In this document: one piece after another, positions 1-9,158 of the stretch
Layout of the letters: each line of letters opens with the position of its first letter
Position numbering within the stretch: position 1 is the first letter of the stretch
From: Streptomyces sp. CC0208
Lineage (GTDB): Bacteria; Actinomycetota; Actinomycetes; Streptomycetales; Streptomycetaceae
Direction: 5' to 3'
NCBI RefSeq assembly: GCF_003443735.1
Contig: NZ_CP031969.1
Location: forward strand, 6,014,001-6,078,000
Length of the DNA stretch: 64,000 nucleotides
Position numbers and translations under genes: made by a program
The notes under the pieces: model-generated
The model's input: only the letters and a program-made list of their open reading frames with translations
The model's database searches: none
What the model was told of the DNA's origin: nothing

Positions 1-1633
1 CAAGCGGATCACCGTCGCTCCCCGCTGGCTCTCCACCGACCTGCGCGACGGCAACCAGTCCCTGATCGACCCGATGTCGCCCGAGCGCAAGCGCCGGATG
101 TTCGACCAGCTGGTCAAGATGGGCTACAAGGAGATCGAGGTCGGCTTCCCGGCGTCGGGCCAGACGGACTTCGACTTCGTACGGTCGATCATCGAGGAGC
201 CGGGCGTGATCCCGGACGACGTCACCATCTCCGTACTGACCCAGGCCCGCGAGGACCTGATCGAGCGGACCGTCGAGTCGCTGAAGGGCGCCAAGCGCGC
301 CACGGTCCACCTGTACAACGCGACCGCGCCGGTCTTCCGCCGGGTCGTCTTCCGGGGCTCCAAGGACGACATCAAGCAGATCGCCGTCGACGGCACCCGC
401 CTGGTGATGGAGTACGCGGAGAAGCTGCTGGGCCCGGAGACGGAGTTCGGCTACCAGTACAGCCCCGAGATCTTCACCGACACCGAGCTGGACTTCGCGC
501 TGGAGGTCTGCGAGGCGGTGATGGACGTCTACCAGCCGGGTCCGGGCCGCGAGATCATCCTCAACCTGCCCGCCACGGTGGAGCGTTCGACCCCCTCCAC
601 GCACGCGGACCGCTTCGAGTGGATGCACCGCAACCTCTCCCGCCGCGAGTACGTGTGCATCTCGATCCACCCGCACAACGACCGCGGTACCGCCGTCGCC
701 GCCGCCGAGCTGGCGCTGATGGCCGGCGCCGACCGCGTCGAGGGCTGTCTGTTCGGACAGGGCGAGCGCACCGGCAACGTCGACCTGGTCACCCTGGGCA
801 TGAACCTGTTCTCGCAGGGCGTCGACCCGCAGATCGACTTCTCCGACATCGACGAGATCCGTCGTACGTGGGAGTACTGCAACCAGATGGAGGTCCACCC
901 GCGCCACCCGTACGTGGGCGACCTGGTCTACACGTCCTTCTCCGGCTCCCACCAGGACGCCATCAAGAAGGGCTTCGACGCGATGGAGGCCGACGCGGCC
1001 GCCAAGGGCGTCACGGTCGACGACATCGAGTGGGCGGTCCCGTACCTGCCGATCGACCCCAAGGACGTCGGCCGCTCCTACGAGGCCGTGATCCGGGTCA
1101 ACTCCCAGTCCGGCAAGGGCGGTATCGCGTACGTCCTCAAGAACGACCACAAGCTGGACCTGCCGCGCCGGATGCAGATCGAGTTCTCCAAGCTCATCCA
1201 GGCCAAGACGGACGCCGAGGGCGGCGAGGTCAAGGGCTCCGACATCTGGGCGGTCTTCCAGGACGAGTACCTGCCGAACCCCGAGAACCCGTGGGGCCGT
1301 ATCCAGGTCAAGAACGGCCAGTCGACGACCGACACGGACGGCGTGGACACGCTGAAGGTGGAGGCCACGGTCGACGGCGTCGACACGGTCCTGACCGGCA
1401 GCGGCAACGGTCCGATCTCGGCCTTCTTCGACGCGCTGGCCAAGGTCGGCATCGACGCCCGGCTGCTGGACTACCAGGAGCACACGATGAGCGAGGGCGC
1501 CTCCGCGCAGGCCGCCTCCTACATCGAATGCGCGATCGACGGCAAGGTTCTGTGGGGAATCGGGATCGACGCGAACACGACGCGTGCGTCCCTGAAGGCG
1601 GTCGTCTCGGCCGTCAACCGGGCTGCTCGATAA
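1..1633 (+). CDS. leuA: 2-isopropylmalate synthase (5' end outside window)
   Basis: First committed step of leucine synthesis: condenses acetyl-CoA with 2-oxoisovalerate in the cytosol. The reading frame is open from base 2, so the gene starts upstream; about 543 codons are visible and roughly 30 N-terminal residues are missing. The N-terminal signature DLRDGNQS lies at about bases 41-64. The metal-binding HPHND and the second family signature LFGQGERTGNVDL follow in the TIM barrel, and the C-terminal part (from about base 1290) has the leucine-sensing LeuA dimer domain. The long (LeuA type 2) form is typical of actinomycetes. A strong hairpin follows 19 bases after the stop, so the gene probably ends its transcription unit. 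Identification is secure. Confidence 0.97.
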   Translation, partial: KRITVAPRWLSTDLRDGNQSLIDPMSPERKRRMFDQLVKMGYKEIEVGFPASGQTDFDFVRSIIEEPGVIPDDVTISVLTQAREDLIERTVESLKGAKRATVHLYNATAPVFRRVVFRGSKDDIKQIAVDGTRLVMEYAEKLLGPETEFGYQYSPEIFTDTELDFALEVCEAVMDVYQPGPGREIILNLPATVERSTPSTHADRFEWMHRNLSRREYVCISIHPHNDRGTAVAAAELALMAGADRVEGCLFGQGERTGNVDLVTLGMNLFSQGVDPQIDFSDIDEIRRTWEYCNQMEVHPRHPYVGDLVYTSFSGSHQDAIKKGFDAMEADAAAKGVTVDDIEWAVPYLPIDPKDVGRSYEAVIRVNSQSGKGGIAYVLKNDHKLDLPRRMQIEFSKLIQAKTDAEGGEVKGSDIWAVFQDEYLPNPENPWGRIQVKNGQSTTDTDGVDTLKVEATVDGVDTVLTGSGNGPISAFFDALAKVGIDARLLDYQEHTMSEGASAQAASYIECAIDGKVLWGIGIDANTTRASLKAVVSAVNRAAR

Positions 1634-1652
1634 TCACTCTGACCGGCGGTTT

Positions 1653-1690
1653 CGGGGCCTTGGTCGCTGTATACGGCGATCAAGGCCCCG
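1653..1690 (+). terminator. leuA transcription terminator hairpin
   Basis: A 38-base inverted repeat with outer arms CGGGGCCTTG and CAAGGCCCCG and an inner stem closed around GTATAC; the inner mismatches are G-T type. It is followed by a short T-containing run. It lies 19 bases after the leuA stop. Confidence 0.85.
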
Positions 1691-1819
1691 TCGTTTATCG
1701 GCCACCGGCGCGTGGAGGTCACGAGCAGGTCTCGTCGGGGGTACTGACTCCGCCTCCCTGATGTGGCTAACATCACGCAAGCGCGGCGATGTTGCCGCGG
1801 GGTTACGCGGAGGTGTGAC

Positions 1820-2515
1820 GTGCTGCCAGGACGGGGACGAAACGGCCGTGCTGCCAGGCCTGCGTGCCTCCTGGGCACCCGTACCGCGTGGACGACCGTC
1901 GGCGACGGCGAGTTCTTCTGCCCCGGGTGCGGGGGCGACCGCAACTACCAGCGCCTGACCGGTCGCCGCCGCTTCACGCTGCTCGGCGTCCCGGTCCTGC
2001 CGCGCGGCGACACCGGCCCGGTGGTGGAATGCGCGGCCTGCCGACGCCACTTCGGCACGGACGTCCTCGACCACCCCACCACGACCCGCTTCTCGGCGAT
2101 GCTCCGCGACGCCGTCCACACGGTCGCGCTGGCGGTCCTCGCGGCAGGCGGCACCTGCTCGCGCACCTCCCTGGAGGCCGCGGCCGTCACGGTCCGCGCG
2201 GCGGGCTTCGACGACTGCACGGAGGACCAGCTGGAAACCCTGGTCGAGGCCCTCGCCGAGGACACCGGCCGGGTCTACGACCGCCCCTGCGGAACCGGCC
2301 TCGCCATAGAGCTCCACGAGGCCCTCGACCCGCTCGCCCCCCACCTCGCCCCGGCGGGCCGCGAGTCGATCCTCCTCCAGGCGGCCCGCATCGCCCTCGC
2401 GGACGGCCCGTACACCCCGGCGGAGCGGGACGTCCTCGCCACCGTGGGTACGGCCCTGACGATCTGCGGGGACGACGTGACCCGGCTCCTGGCCGCGGCG
2501 CGGACGCCGTCCTGA
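1820..2515 (+). CDS. TerB-like tellurite resistance family protein with zinc ribbon
   Basis: 231-residue protein of unknown precise role. The N-terminus carries two CxxC pairs (CPGC at about 34-37, CAAC at about 72-75), which look like a zinc ribbon. The all-helical C-terminal half (about 85-225) resembles the TerB/DjlA-type domain, a probable metal-linked stress domain. GTG 1820 is chosen because GGAGG at 1809-1813 sits six bases upstream; the frame is open further up to 1763 but with an arginine-rich, implausible extension. It stands alone between the leuA terminator and the MMPL gene. The family assignment comes from overall similarity recognised by eye, and tellurite resistance itself is not implied. 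Confidence 0.78.
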   Translation: MLPGRGRNGRAARPACLLGTRTAWTTVGDGEFFCPGCGGDRNYQRLTGRRRFTLLGVPVLPRGDTGPVVECAACRRHFGTDVLDHPTTTRFSAMLRDAVHTVALAVLAAGGTCSRTSLEAAAVTVRAAGFDDCTEDQLETLVEALAEDTGRVYDRPCGTGLAIELHEALDPLAPHLAPAGRESILLQAARIALADGPYTPAERDVLATVGTALTICGDDVTRLLAAARTPS

Positions 2516-2655
2516 TACTCCCGGGGGAGTAACGCCGACTGCCGGGCCACCCCCGGCAGTACCCCCCAACTCGCCCTTCGGCCCGACGATTCGCCCCCTC
2601 CCCGCCGGGAGTCTGGAAACCGATCCAGACGTCCGAACCGGAGGGAGGCCCGTCG

Positions 2656-4731
2656 ATGGGGGCCGCAAAGATGAGCGCACGGCGACGGCGTGCTGTGCCC
2701 TGGCTGGTGCTGGGGTTGTGGATCGTCGTGCTGGTGGCCGTGTCGCCGTTCGCGTCCAAGCTCGGCGACGTGCAGCGGGACCGGGCCGTGGACTACCTGC
2801 CGGCGAGCGCCGACTCGACGCAGGTCGCGAAGATCCAGGAACGGCTGCCCGGGGGCGAGGCCACCGAGATGGTCGTCGTCTACCACCGGGACGGCGGGCT
2901 GACGGCCGCCGACCGGGCGACCGCCGCCCGGCAGATCGGGCGGATCGCGGACGAGCACCCGCTCACCGCCGAGCCGCGGGGCATCCCGTCCGCGGACGGG
3001 ACCACCGTGATGTATCCGATCGCCAGCACCGAGCCCGGCACCGACGAGAAGGCCCGGGACCGGCTCGTCAACGACGTGCGGGACATCGCCCGCGAAGAGG
3101 GCGGGCTGGGTGTCGACGTCGGCGGGGAGGGAGCACTCGCCACCGATGCCGGCGAGGTCTACGACTCGCTCGGCGGACCGCTGCTCTACACCACCGCCGC
3201 CGTGGTCGCCCTGCTGCTGATCGTCATCTACCGCAGTCCGCTGCTGTGGCTGGTGCCCCTCGGCGTCGCGGGCATGTCGGAGTTCCTGGCGCGGGCCGTC
3301 GCCTACGGGCTCAACCAGGGGTTCGGGACCTCGGTCACCGGGCAGAGCGGCGGCATCATGACGATCCTGGTCTTCGGCGCCGGGACCGACTACGCCCTGC
3401 TGCTCGTCTCCCGGTACCGGGAGGAACTGCGGCGCACCGAGCGGCCGTACGACGCGATGGCGGCCGCGCTGAGGGGCTGCGGGCCCGCCGTGGTCGCCTC
3501 CTCCGGGACCGTGGCCGCGGGCCTGCTGTGCCTGCTCGCCGCCGACCTCAACAGCAGCCGCGGCATGGGCCCGCTGGGCACGGTCGGAGTGCTGGTCGCG
3601 CTCGCCGCGATGATGACGCTGCTGCCCGCGGTCCTGGTGCTCCTCGGCCGCCGGGTCTTCTGGCCGCTCGTCCCGCGCTACGGCAGCACCCCCAAGGTGC
3701 GCCGCTCCCTGTTCGCCGCCATGGGCAGCTCCGCCGGGCGGCGACCCCTCACCGTGCTGGCCGGCGGGGCCGTGCTGCTCGGGGCGCTCGCGCTGGGCGT
3801 GCTCAACCTGCCCGGCAGCCTCAAGCAGGAGGACTCCTTCACCAGCAAGCCCGACGCGGTCGCCGCCATGGCGACGCTCGCCGAGGCCTATCCGGAGCGG
3901 GGCACCCAGCCCATCACCGTCATCACCCCGGCCGACCGCGCCGACGCCACCCTCGCCGCGGTCCGCGGCACCGAGGGCGTCGACAGTGCCGCCAAGGGCC
4001 GTACCGGGGACGGCTGGACAGAGATCTCCGTCACCGCGAAGGACGCCCCCGAGTCCGCCGGGGAGACCGCGACCATCAAGGTCCTGCGCGCCGACCTCGA
4101 CGGTTCCTACGTCGGCGGGCCCAGCGCCGAGCAGCTCGACCTGAAGGACACCAACAGCCGCGACCGGATGATCGTCGTACCGATCGTCCTCGTCTCCGTG
4201 CTGCTCATCCTCGTCGTCCTGCTGCGGTCCCTCGTCGCGCCGCTGATCCTGGTCGCCGCCGTGGTCGCGGTGTGGGCCGCGGCCCTCGGCATCGGCGGGC
4301 TGGTCTTCGGGCCGGTGTTCGGGTTCGAGGGCACCGATCCCGGACTCGGGCTGCTGTCCTTCGTGTTCCTGGTCGCCCTCGGGGTCGACTACGGCATCTT
4401 CCTGATGCACCGCATGCGCGAGGAGTCCCTGGCCGGCGCCGAACCGGTCACCGCCGCCCTCACCGCGCTGCGGACCACGGGCGGGGTCATCGCCTCCGCC
4501 GGACTCGTCCTCGCGGCCACCTTCGCGGTGCTCACCAACATGCCGCTGGTCCAACTCGTCGAGCTGGGCTTCGTGATCGCGGTGGGCGTGCTCCTCGACA
4601 CCTTCCTCGTGCGGACCTACCTGGTCACCAGCGCTGCCGTCGCGCTGCGGCGGAAGGTGTGGTGGCCTGGGGCGCTGTCCCGGGAGCCCGAGCCGCCCGT
4701 ACGGGCCGAGCGCCAGCCGGAAACCGTGTGA
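2656..4731 (+). CDS. MMPL family RND-type transporter
   Basis: 691-residue integral membrane exporter of the MmpL/RND class, which move lipids, peptides or drugs using proton motive force. One membrane segment lies near the N-terminus (about 12-32), then an extracytoplasmic domain, a first cluster of segments (about 180-350), a second extracytoplasmic domain (about 390-500), and a second cluster (about 505-670): the duplicated 6+6 layout. Intramembrane GTDYALLLVSRYREE and GVDYGIFLMHRMREE repeats mark the two MMPL halves. ATG 2656 has an upstream GGAGG-type site. A histidine kinase and response regulator follow after a hairpin, a common pairing in which the two-component system controls the transporter. 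The substrate cannot be inferred. Confidence 0.92.
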   Translation: MGAAKMSARRRRAVPWLVLGLWIVVLVAVSPFASKLGDVQRDRAVDYLPASADSTQVAKIQERLPGGEATEMVVVYHRDGGLTAADRATAARQIGRIADEHPLTAEPRGIPSADGTTVMYPIASTEPGTDEKARDRLVNDVRDIAREEGGLGVDVGGEGALATDAGEVYDSLGGPLLYTTAAVVALLLIVIYRSPLLWLVPLGVAGMSEFLARAVAYGLNQGFGTSVTGQSGGIMTILVFGAGTDYALLLVSRYREELRRTERPYDAMAAALRGCGPAVVASSGTVAAGLLCLLAADLNSSRGMGPLGTVGVLVALAAMMTLLPAVLVLLGRRVFWPLVPRYGSTPKVRRSLFAAMGSSAGRRPLTVLAGGAVLLGALALGVLNLPGSLKQEDSFTSKPDAVAAMATLAEAYPERGTQPITVITPADRADATLAAVRGTEGVDSAAKGRTGDGWTEISVTAKDAPESAGETATIKVLRADLDGSYVGGPSAEQLDLKDTNSRDRMIVVPIVLVSVLLILVVLLRSLVAPLILVAAVVAVWAAALGIGGLVFGPVFGFEGTDPGLGLLSFVFLVALGVDYGIFLMHRMREESLAGAEPVTAALTALRTTGGVIASAGLVLAATFAVLTNMPLVQLVELGFVIAVGVLLDTFLVRTYLVTSAAVALRRKVWWPGALSREPEPPVRAERQPETV

Positions 4732-4745
4732 CGAGGTCGTTCCCC

Positions 4746-4772
4746 GGCGCCCTTCCCTCCTGGAAGGGCGCC
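4746..4772 (+). terminator. Perfect 11-bp hairpin between MMPL gene and kinase
   Basis: GGCGCCCTTCC and GGAAGGGCGCC form an uninterrupted stem with a five-base loop. It sits 15 bases after the MMPL stop and 30 bases before the kinase start. It could terminate or attenuate read-through, or serve as an operator; there is no long T tract. Confidence 0.6.
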
Positions 4773-4802
4773 TTCCGGCCCGACGTCCCGGAAGATGACA
4801 CC

Positions 4803-6020
4803 GTGCAGGAGACCACGAGACCCCGGCTGGGCGAGCGGATCATGGCGGCGGTCAACCGCGACCCGCGGACCGCCCCGCACGGCACCCGCAACGACGCGCT
4901 GCTCGCCGTCGTGCTGGCGGCGGCGGCCGTCTGCGCCGGCCTGTTCATCGACGACGGCCGCCGCCCGGACGCCCTCGGCTGGACGCTGCTGCTCGCCGCC
5001 CACGTGCCGCTCGTGTGGCGCCGCCGCCGTCCGCTGCTCGTACTGGCCGCGATAGTGGCGCTGATCGCGCCGTACCACGCCCTCGACAACAACCACGCGG
5101 CCCCCACCCTCGTCGCCTACGTCGCCCTCTACACGGTCGCCGTCACCGGCCGCCCCCTGCGGACGGTCCTGACGGGCGCCGTCGTGCTGAGTGTCTCGCT
5201 GGCCGTGATGCTCACCGTCAACGCCCACCGGGCCCTCGAACTGCTGCAGACCTCCGGCTGGATCATCGCTGTCCTGTTCTGCGGCATCGACGTCCGCTAC
5301 TACCGCCAGTACGTCGCCTCCATCGTCGAACGCGCCGTCCGCGCCGAACGGACCCGCGAGGAGGAGGCCCGCCGCCGGGTCGCCGAGGAACGTCTGCGCA
5401 TCGCCCGCGACCTGCACGACCTGCTCGCCCACAGCATCACCCTGATCGGCGTGCAGACCTCCGTCGCCGCGCACGTCCTGGCCGCCGACCCCGAGCGCCT
5501 GGACCGGGAGGCGGTCGCCAAGGCCCTCGACGACATCGCCGGGACCTGCCGCACCGCACGCGGTGAACTCCGTACGACGCTGGAGGTGCTGCGCGAACAC
5601 GGCCCCCAGGACACCCGCGGCCCGCTGCCCGGCCTCGACGGCCTGCCCGACCTCGTCGCGGCGGCCCGGCTCGCGGGCGCCCGCGTCGAACAGGACCTGC
5701 GCATCCGCACCGACCCGCCGCCCGCCGTCGGCGCCGCCGCCTACCGGATCGTCCAGGAGGCGCTCACCAACGCGGTCCGGCACGCTGGACCCGAACCCGC
5801 CGTACGCCTCAGGCTGTACGACGAACCGGGTGCCCTGCGGGTGTCGGTGACCGACGACGGCACCGGGCCCGTCCCCGGCGGCAACCCCGGCTTCGGGCTG
5901 GTCGGCATGCGCGAGCGGGCCCGCAGCGTCGGTGGCACACTCGACGCCGGACCACGCCCTGACGGCGGGTTCGAGGTGACGGCGGCGCTGCCGCTCGCCG
6001 TGGGGGAGGGAACCGTATGA
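4803..6020 (+). CDS. Sensor histidine kinase, NarL/DesK class
   Basis: 405-residue kinase. Four or five hydrophobic segments (about 35-160) form the membrane sensor part. A HisKA_3 dimerisation box follows, with the phospho-acceptor in RDLHDLLAHS (His205), then an HATPase_c domain with an N box (TNAVRHAG) and glycine boxes (DDGTGP, GFGLVGMRERA). GTG 4803 is preceded by GGAAG; ATG 4842 is an alternative start. The stop overlaps the response regulator start by four bases, so the two are translationally coupled. The signal is unknown; the MMPL exporter upstream is the obvious candidate target. Confidence 0.93.
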   Translation: MQETTRPRLGERIMAAVNRDPRTAPHGTRNDALLAVVLAAAAVCAGLFIDDGRRPDALGWTLLLAAHVPLVWRRRRPLLVLAAIVALIAPYHALDNNHAAPTLVAYVALYTVAVTGRPLRTVLTGAVVLSVSLAVMLTVNAHRALELLQTSGWIIAVLFCGIDVRYYRQYVASIVERAVRAERTREEEARRRVAEERLRIARDLHDLLAHSITLIGVQTSVAAHVLAADPERLDREAVAKALDDIAGTCRTARGELRTTLEVLREHGPQDTRGPLPGLDGLPDLVAAARLAGARVEQDLRIRTDPPPAVGAAAYRIVQEALTNAVRHAGPEPAVRLRLYDEPGALRVSVTDDGTGPVPGGNPGFGLVGMRERARSVGGTLDAGPRPDGGFEVTAALPLAVGEGTV

Positions 6021-6682
6021 CCATCCGCGTACTGCTCGCCGACGACCAGACCCTGGTGCGGGCCGCGTTCGCCATGCTCGTCGAGTCGGCCCGGGACATG
6101 GAGGTCGTCGCGGAGGCGGGCAGCGGGCGGGAGGCCGTGGGCGCGGCCCGAGAGGTGCGGCCCGACCTGGTGGTCATGGACATCCGCATGCCCGATCTCG
6201 ACGGCATCGAGGCGACCCGGCTCATCGCGGCGGACGAGGAGCTGGCCGGGGTGCGGGTACTGGTCCTGACCACCTACGACACCGACGAGAACATCGTCGA
6301 GGCGCTGCGCGCGGGGGCCTCCGGCTTCCTGGTGAAGGACACCCGGCCGGCCGACCTCCTCGACGCCATCCGCACGGTGGCGGCCGGTGAGGCGCTGCTG
6401 TCCCCGGGACCGACGGCCCGGCTGATCGAACGGTTCCTGCGCAGCCCCTCGGTCCCGGTGGCGGGCGGCGGGCCCGAGTGCCTCTCCGACCGGGAGCGCG
6501 AGGTGCTGGCCCTGGTCGCGCGGGGCCTCAACAACACGGAGATCGCCGAGACGCTGGGCCTGAGCCCGCTCACCGCGAAGACCCACGTCAGCCGGATCAT
6601 GGGGAAGCTGGGGGCGCGGGACCGGGCCCAACTGGTCATCGTGGCCTACGAGTCGGGGACGGTGACGCCGGGGACGCGGTAG
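6017..6682 (+). CDS. NarL/FixJ family response regulator
   Basis: 221 residues. The receiver domain (about 3-120) has the acidic pair D9/D10, phospho-acceptor D55 in VVMDIRMPD, switch threonine in LTTYD and lysine in LVKDT. The LuxR-type helix-turn-helix (about 150-215) begins LSDREREVLALVARG. It overlaps the kinase by four bases (ATGA). It is convergent with the following gene, leaving only three bases between stops. Confidence 0.96.
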   Translation: MTIRVLLADDQTLVRAAFAMLVESARDMEVVAEAGSGREAVGAAREVRPDLVVMDIRMPDLDGIEATRLIAADEELAGVRVLVLTTYDTDENIVEALRAGASGFLVKDTRPADLLDAIRTVAAGEALLSPGPTARLIERFLRSPSVPVAGGGPECLSDREREVLALVARGLNNTEIAETLGLSPLTAKTHVSRIMGKLGARDRAQLVIVAYESGTVTPGTR

Positions 6683-6685
6683 GGG

Positions 6686-7621
6686 TCAGAGCAGCCCGGC
6701 CCCGGCCAGGAACGCGGCCACCCGCTCCACCTCCGCCGCCGACAAGGGCACCTGCGGCTCCGCTGTCACCGGGCAGTCGATCACGCCCCGCAGATGCAGT
6801 GCCGCCTTGAACGCGCCCAGCGCCGACGAGGACGCGCCCATGCGGGCCGGGTCGCCCACGCCCACCATGCCGAACAGGGCGCACAGCCGCTCCTGTTCGG
6901 CCCGGGCCGCGTCCAGGTCGCCCGCGCGGCACAGACGGTCGAGACGGACGTACCCCTCGGGGTCGACGTTGGCGAGACCGGGCACCGCCCCGTCCGCGCC
7001 GACCGCGAGGGCCGCGTCGACGATGAGTTCGGAGCCGGTCAGCGCGCTGAAGCCGGTGATGCCGGAGTGGGCGCGGGCACCGGAGACGACCGTGCGGAAG
7101 CCGGCGAGGTCGCCGCTGGAGTCCTTGAGACCGGCCAGCACGCCCTCTGCGGCCAGGTCCAGGACCACGTCCGCGGGGAGCTTGGTGTGGACCCCGCTCG
7201 GCAGGTCGTACGCGATGACCGGGACCGGGCTGCCGGCCGCGACCAGCCGGAAGTGGCGGGCGATCTCCCGCGGATGGGTGCTCGTGTAGAAGGGCGCCGT
7301 GACGACGACCGCGTCGGCGCCCGCCGCCGTGACGGCCCGCACATGGTCCAGGACCCGGGCCGTCGTCATGTCGATCACCCCGGCCAGCACGGGCAGTCGA
7401 CCCCCGACGTGCCCGGTCACCGTCTCCACCACCAGCCTGCGCTGAGCGTCGGTCAGGAAGGCCGCCTCGGACGACGTACCGAGCACGAACAGCCCGTGCA
7501 CCCCACCCGCGATCAGGTGGTCGACGAGCCTGAGCAGCGAGGGGACGTCCACCTCGCGGTCCGGTGTCAGGGGCGTGCAGACGGGCGGGACGACTCCGGC
7601 CAGCGGGGCGGGAAGGGTCAT
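6686..7621 (-). CDS. Dihydrodipicolinate synthase (DapA/NAL) family protein
   Basis: 311-residue cytosolic TIM-barrel lyase. The Schiff-base lysine is in GLKDSSGD and the catalytic tyrosine in IAYDLPSG, with the GTSSEAAFL substrate loop near the N-terminus. Start ATG 7621 has AGGAG just upstream; a longer frame to 7693 lacks support. The gene is isolated, not in a lysine operon, and the family includes N-acetylneuraminate, KDG and hydroxyproline pathway lyases. I therefore do not call it DapA itself. Confidence 0.9.
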   Translation of the reverse strand: MTLPAPLAGVVPPVCTPLTPDREVDVPSLLRLVDHLIAGGVHGLFVLGTSSEAAFLTDAQRRLVVETVTGHVGGRLPVLAGVIDMTTARVLDHVRAVTAAGADAVVVTAPFYTSTHPREIARHFRLVAAGSPVPVIAYDLPSGVHTKLPADVVLDLAAEGVLAGLKDSSGDLAGFRTVVSGARAHSGITGFSALTGSELIVDAALAVGADGAVPGLANVDPEGYVRLDRLCRAGDLDAARAEQERLCALFGMVGVGDPARMGASSSALGAFKAALHLRGVIDCPVTAEPQVPLSAAEVERVAAFLAGAGLL

Positions 7622-7714
7622 GGGGGCTCCTCGGGATCGGCCGTCCCATGATCCTCCCTCACAGGTGAGGGGGCGCCGACCCCTGTACGGCACCCCCTCT
7701 CCCGAGCTGTTCTG

Positions 7715-7975
7715 CTACTGCACCTGCTGGTAGGACTTGTCCTCGTCGGAGTCGTAGATCAGCTTGCCGCCCTGGTCGTAGCCCTTGATGTGCGGGTTCC
7801 TGGTGACCTGTTCGGTCAGGGTGCCGGAGGCGACGAACCAGCCGTGGTCGAGGACCGCCTCGCTGCTGACGCCGCCGTAGGAGACGGTCACCTTGGCCAC
7901 CGTCGGTTCGACCGTGCCGATGAAGCCCCAGCCGAACGGCAGCTTCCAGTTGCCCGGTCGGCCGCCGAACGGGTC
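7715..7975 (-). pseudogene. 3' remnant of a secreted-type hypothetical protein
   Basis: About 85 codons of convincing protein (begins near GNWKLPFGWGFIG, ends DSDEDKSYQQVQ) read on this strand to the stop at 7715. The frame continues upstream only as arginine-rich antisense sequence of the neighbouring remnant, with no signal peptide or ribosome binding site. The original N-terminus is therefore missing. I do not recognise a function. The break lies at about 7955-7985, against the phosphatase remnant on the other strand. Confidence 0.55.
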
Positions 7976-8140
7976 GAGATCGCCTGCGGCGGCGGCCGGG
8001 GCCGCACGGGAACGGCCCTGGCCTGCCTGGCGGTTCTGGACGGCGTGCCCCCGCGGGAGGCGGTCGCCTACGTGCGGGAGCACTACCACCGGCGAGCGGT
8101 GGAGACGCCCTGGCAGCGGCGGTACGTCCAGCGGTTCTGA
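7955..8140 (+). pseudogene. 3' remnant of a protein tyrosine phosphatase-like gene
   Basis: The last ~60 codons encode a phosphatase signature CGGGRGRT (CX5R followed by T) and a C-terminus ending ETPWQRRYVQRF at a TGA at 8138-8140. Upstream in the same frame there is only antisense of the remnant on the minus strand, so the N-terminal half of the enzyme has been lost. It is convergent with the beta-lactamase gene, with four bases between stops. Confidence 0.6.
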
Positions 8141-8144
8141 CCGG

Positions 8145-8969
8145 TCAGCCCAGGGCGCGGGCGACCACCGCGGCCGCCTCGGCGACCAGGGCGTCGTCCC
8201 GTACGGCGTCCTGCGCGGGCATGGTCGACAGCACCGACAGGACGATCGGGTCGCCGTCCTCGGTCCAGACGACACCGACGTCGTTGTTGGTGCCGTAGGA
8301 GCCGCCGCCCGTCTTGTCGGCGATGGTCCAGGTCTTCGGCAGGCCCGCGTGGAAGCGGTTCACGCTGGTCGTGTTGTTCAGCAGCCAGTGCGTGAGCAGC
8401 TGCCGGTCCCGCCGGTCCAGCGCGTCGCCGAGGACCAGCCGGCCGTAGGTGCGGCCGATGGCGTACGGGCTCGTCGTGTCCGTGCGCCGCCACGGCTCGG
8501 CGGTGTTGAGCTCGGGCTCCCAGCGGTCGAGGCGGGTGACCCGGTCGCCGAGGGAGCGGGCGAAGCGGGTGATCGCGGTGGGGCCGCCGAGTTCGCGCAG
8601 GAGGAGGTTGCCGGCCGTGTTGTCGCTGAAGGTGATGGCGACGTCGGCGAGCTCGGCGATGGTCATGCCCTCGGCGAGGTGTGCCGCCGTCTGGTCGGAG
8701 CCCGGCTGCACCAGGTCGGCCTCGGTGTAGTGGATGCGGCGGGCCAGCACCTCGCCGTCGCGGTCCAGGTCGCGCAGGACGGCGGCGGCCGCGAGGGCCT
8801 TGAACACGGAGCACATCGGGAAACGCTCGTCGGCGCGGTGGCGGACGGACCGCCCGGTCGTGACGTGGTGGGCGAAGACGCCGAGCCGGGCGTCGTACCG
8901 CTCCTCCAGCGCGTGCAGCCGGGCGGTGATGTCGTCGGCGGCGTACGCGGCCGTGCTCGCGCCGGTCAC
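8145..8969 (-). CDS. Class A beta-lactamase (Tat-exported; start uncertain)
   Basis: Serine beta-lactamase hydrolysing beta-lactam antibiotics outside the membrane. All class A elements are present: SVFK (catalytic Ser and Lys), SDN, EPELN (general-base Glu) and KTG. GTG 8969 is the first standard start, but it lies inside the signal peptide. In frame upstream the sequence reads GSGELSRRTLLAAGTATLV, a Tat-like twin-arginine signal, and open frame continues past 9029. At 9029 there is an ATC codon six bases after a very good site AAGGAG (9036-9041), followed by a TTA codon. No ATG, GTG or TTG is available there. The true start is thus probably the non-standard ATC at 9029, or the allele has lost its start. 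The enzyme part itself is intact. Confidence 0.93.
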   Translation of the reverse strand: MTGASTAAYAADDITARLHALEERYDARLGVFAHHVTTGRSVRHRADERFPMCSVFKALAAAAVLRDLDRDGEVLARRIHYTEADLVQPGSDQTAAHLAEGMTIAELADVAITFSDNTAGNLLLRELGGPTAITRFARSLGDRVTRLDRWEPELNTAEPWRRTDTTSPYAIGRTYGRLVLGDALDRRDRQLLTHWLLNNTTSVNRFHAGLPKTWTIADKTGGGSYGTNNDVGVVWTEDGDPIVLSVLSTMPAQDAVRDDALVAEAAAVVARALG

Positions 8970-9158
8970 GAGGGTGGCCGTACCGGCCGCCAGGAGGGTG
9001 CGTCGGGACAGTTCTCCGGAGCCTAAGATCTTGCTCTCCTTCGCTCGGGGACACAGATCGATCTCTTCAATGATCGACGCGGGCGGTCATCCCTTGGTTG
9101 CACCGACGTAGACCATCGGCGGACGGACAGGCCCACCCGTGGCCGACACAGTGGCGGC

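Noticed and set aside
2275..4554. 759-codon minus-strand frame over the MMPL gene
   Set aside because: Rich in H, G, Q and E typical of antisense reading; the plus strand gene is clear.
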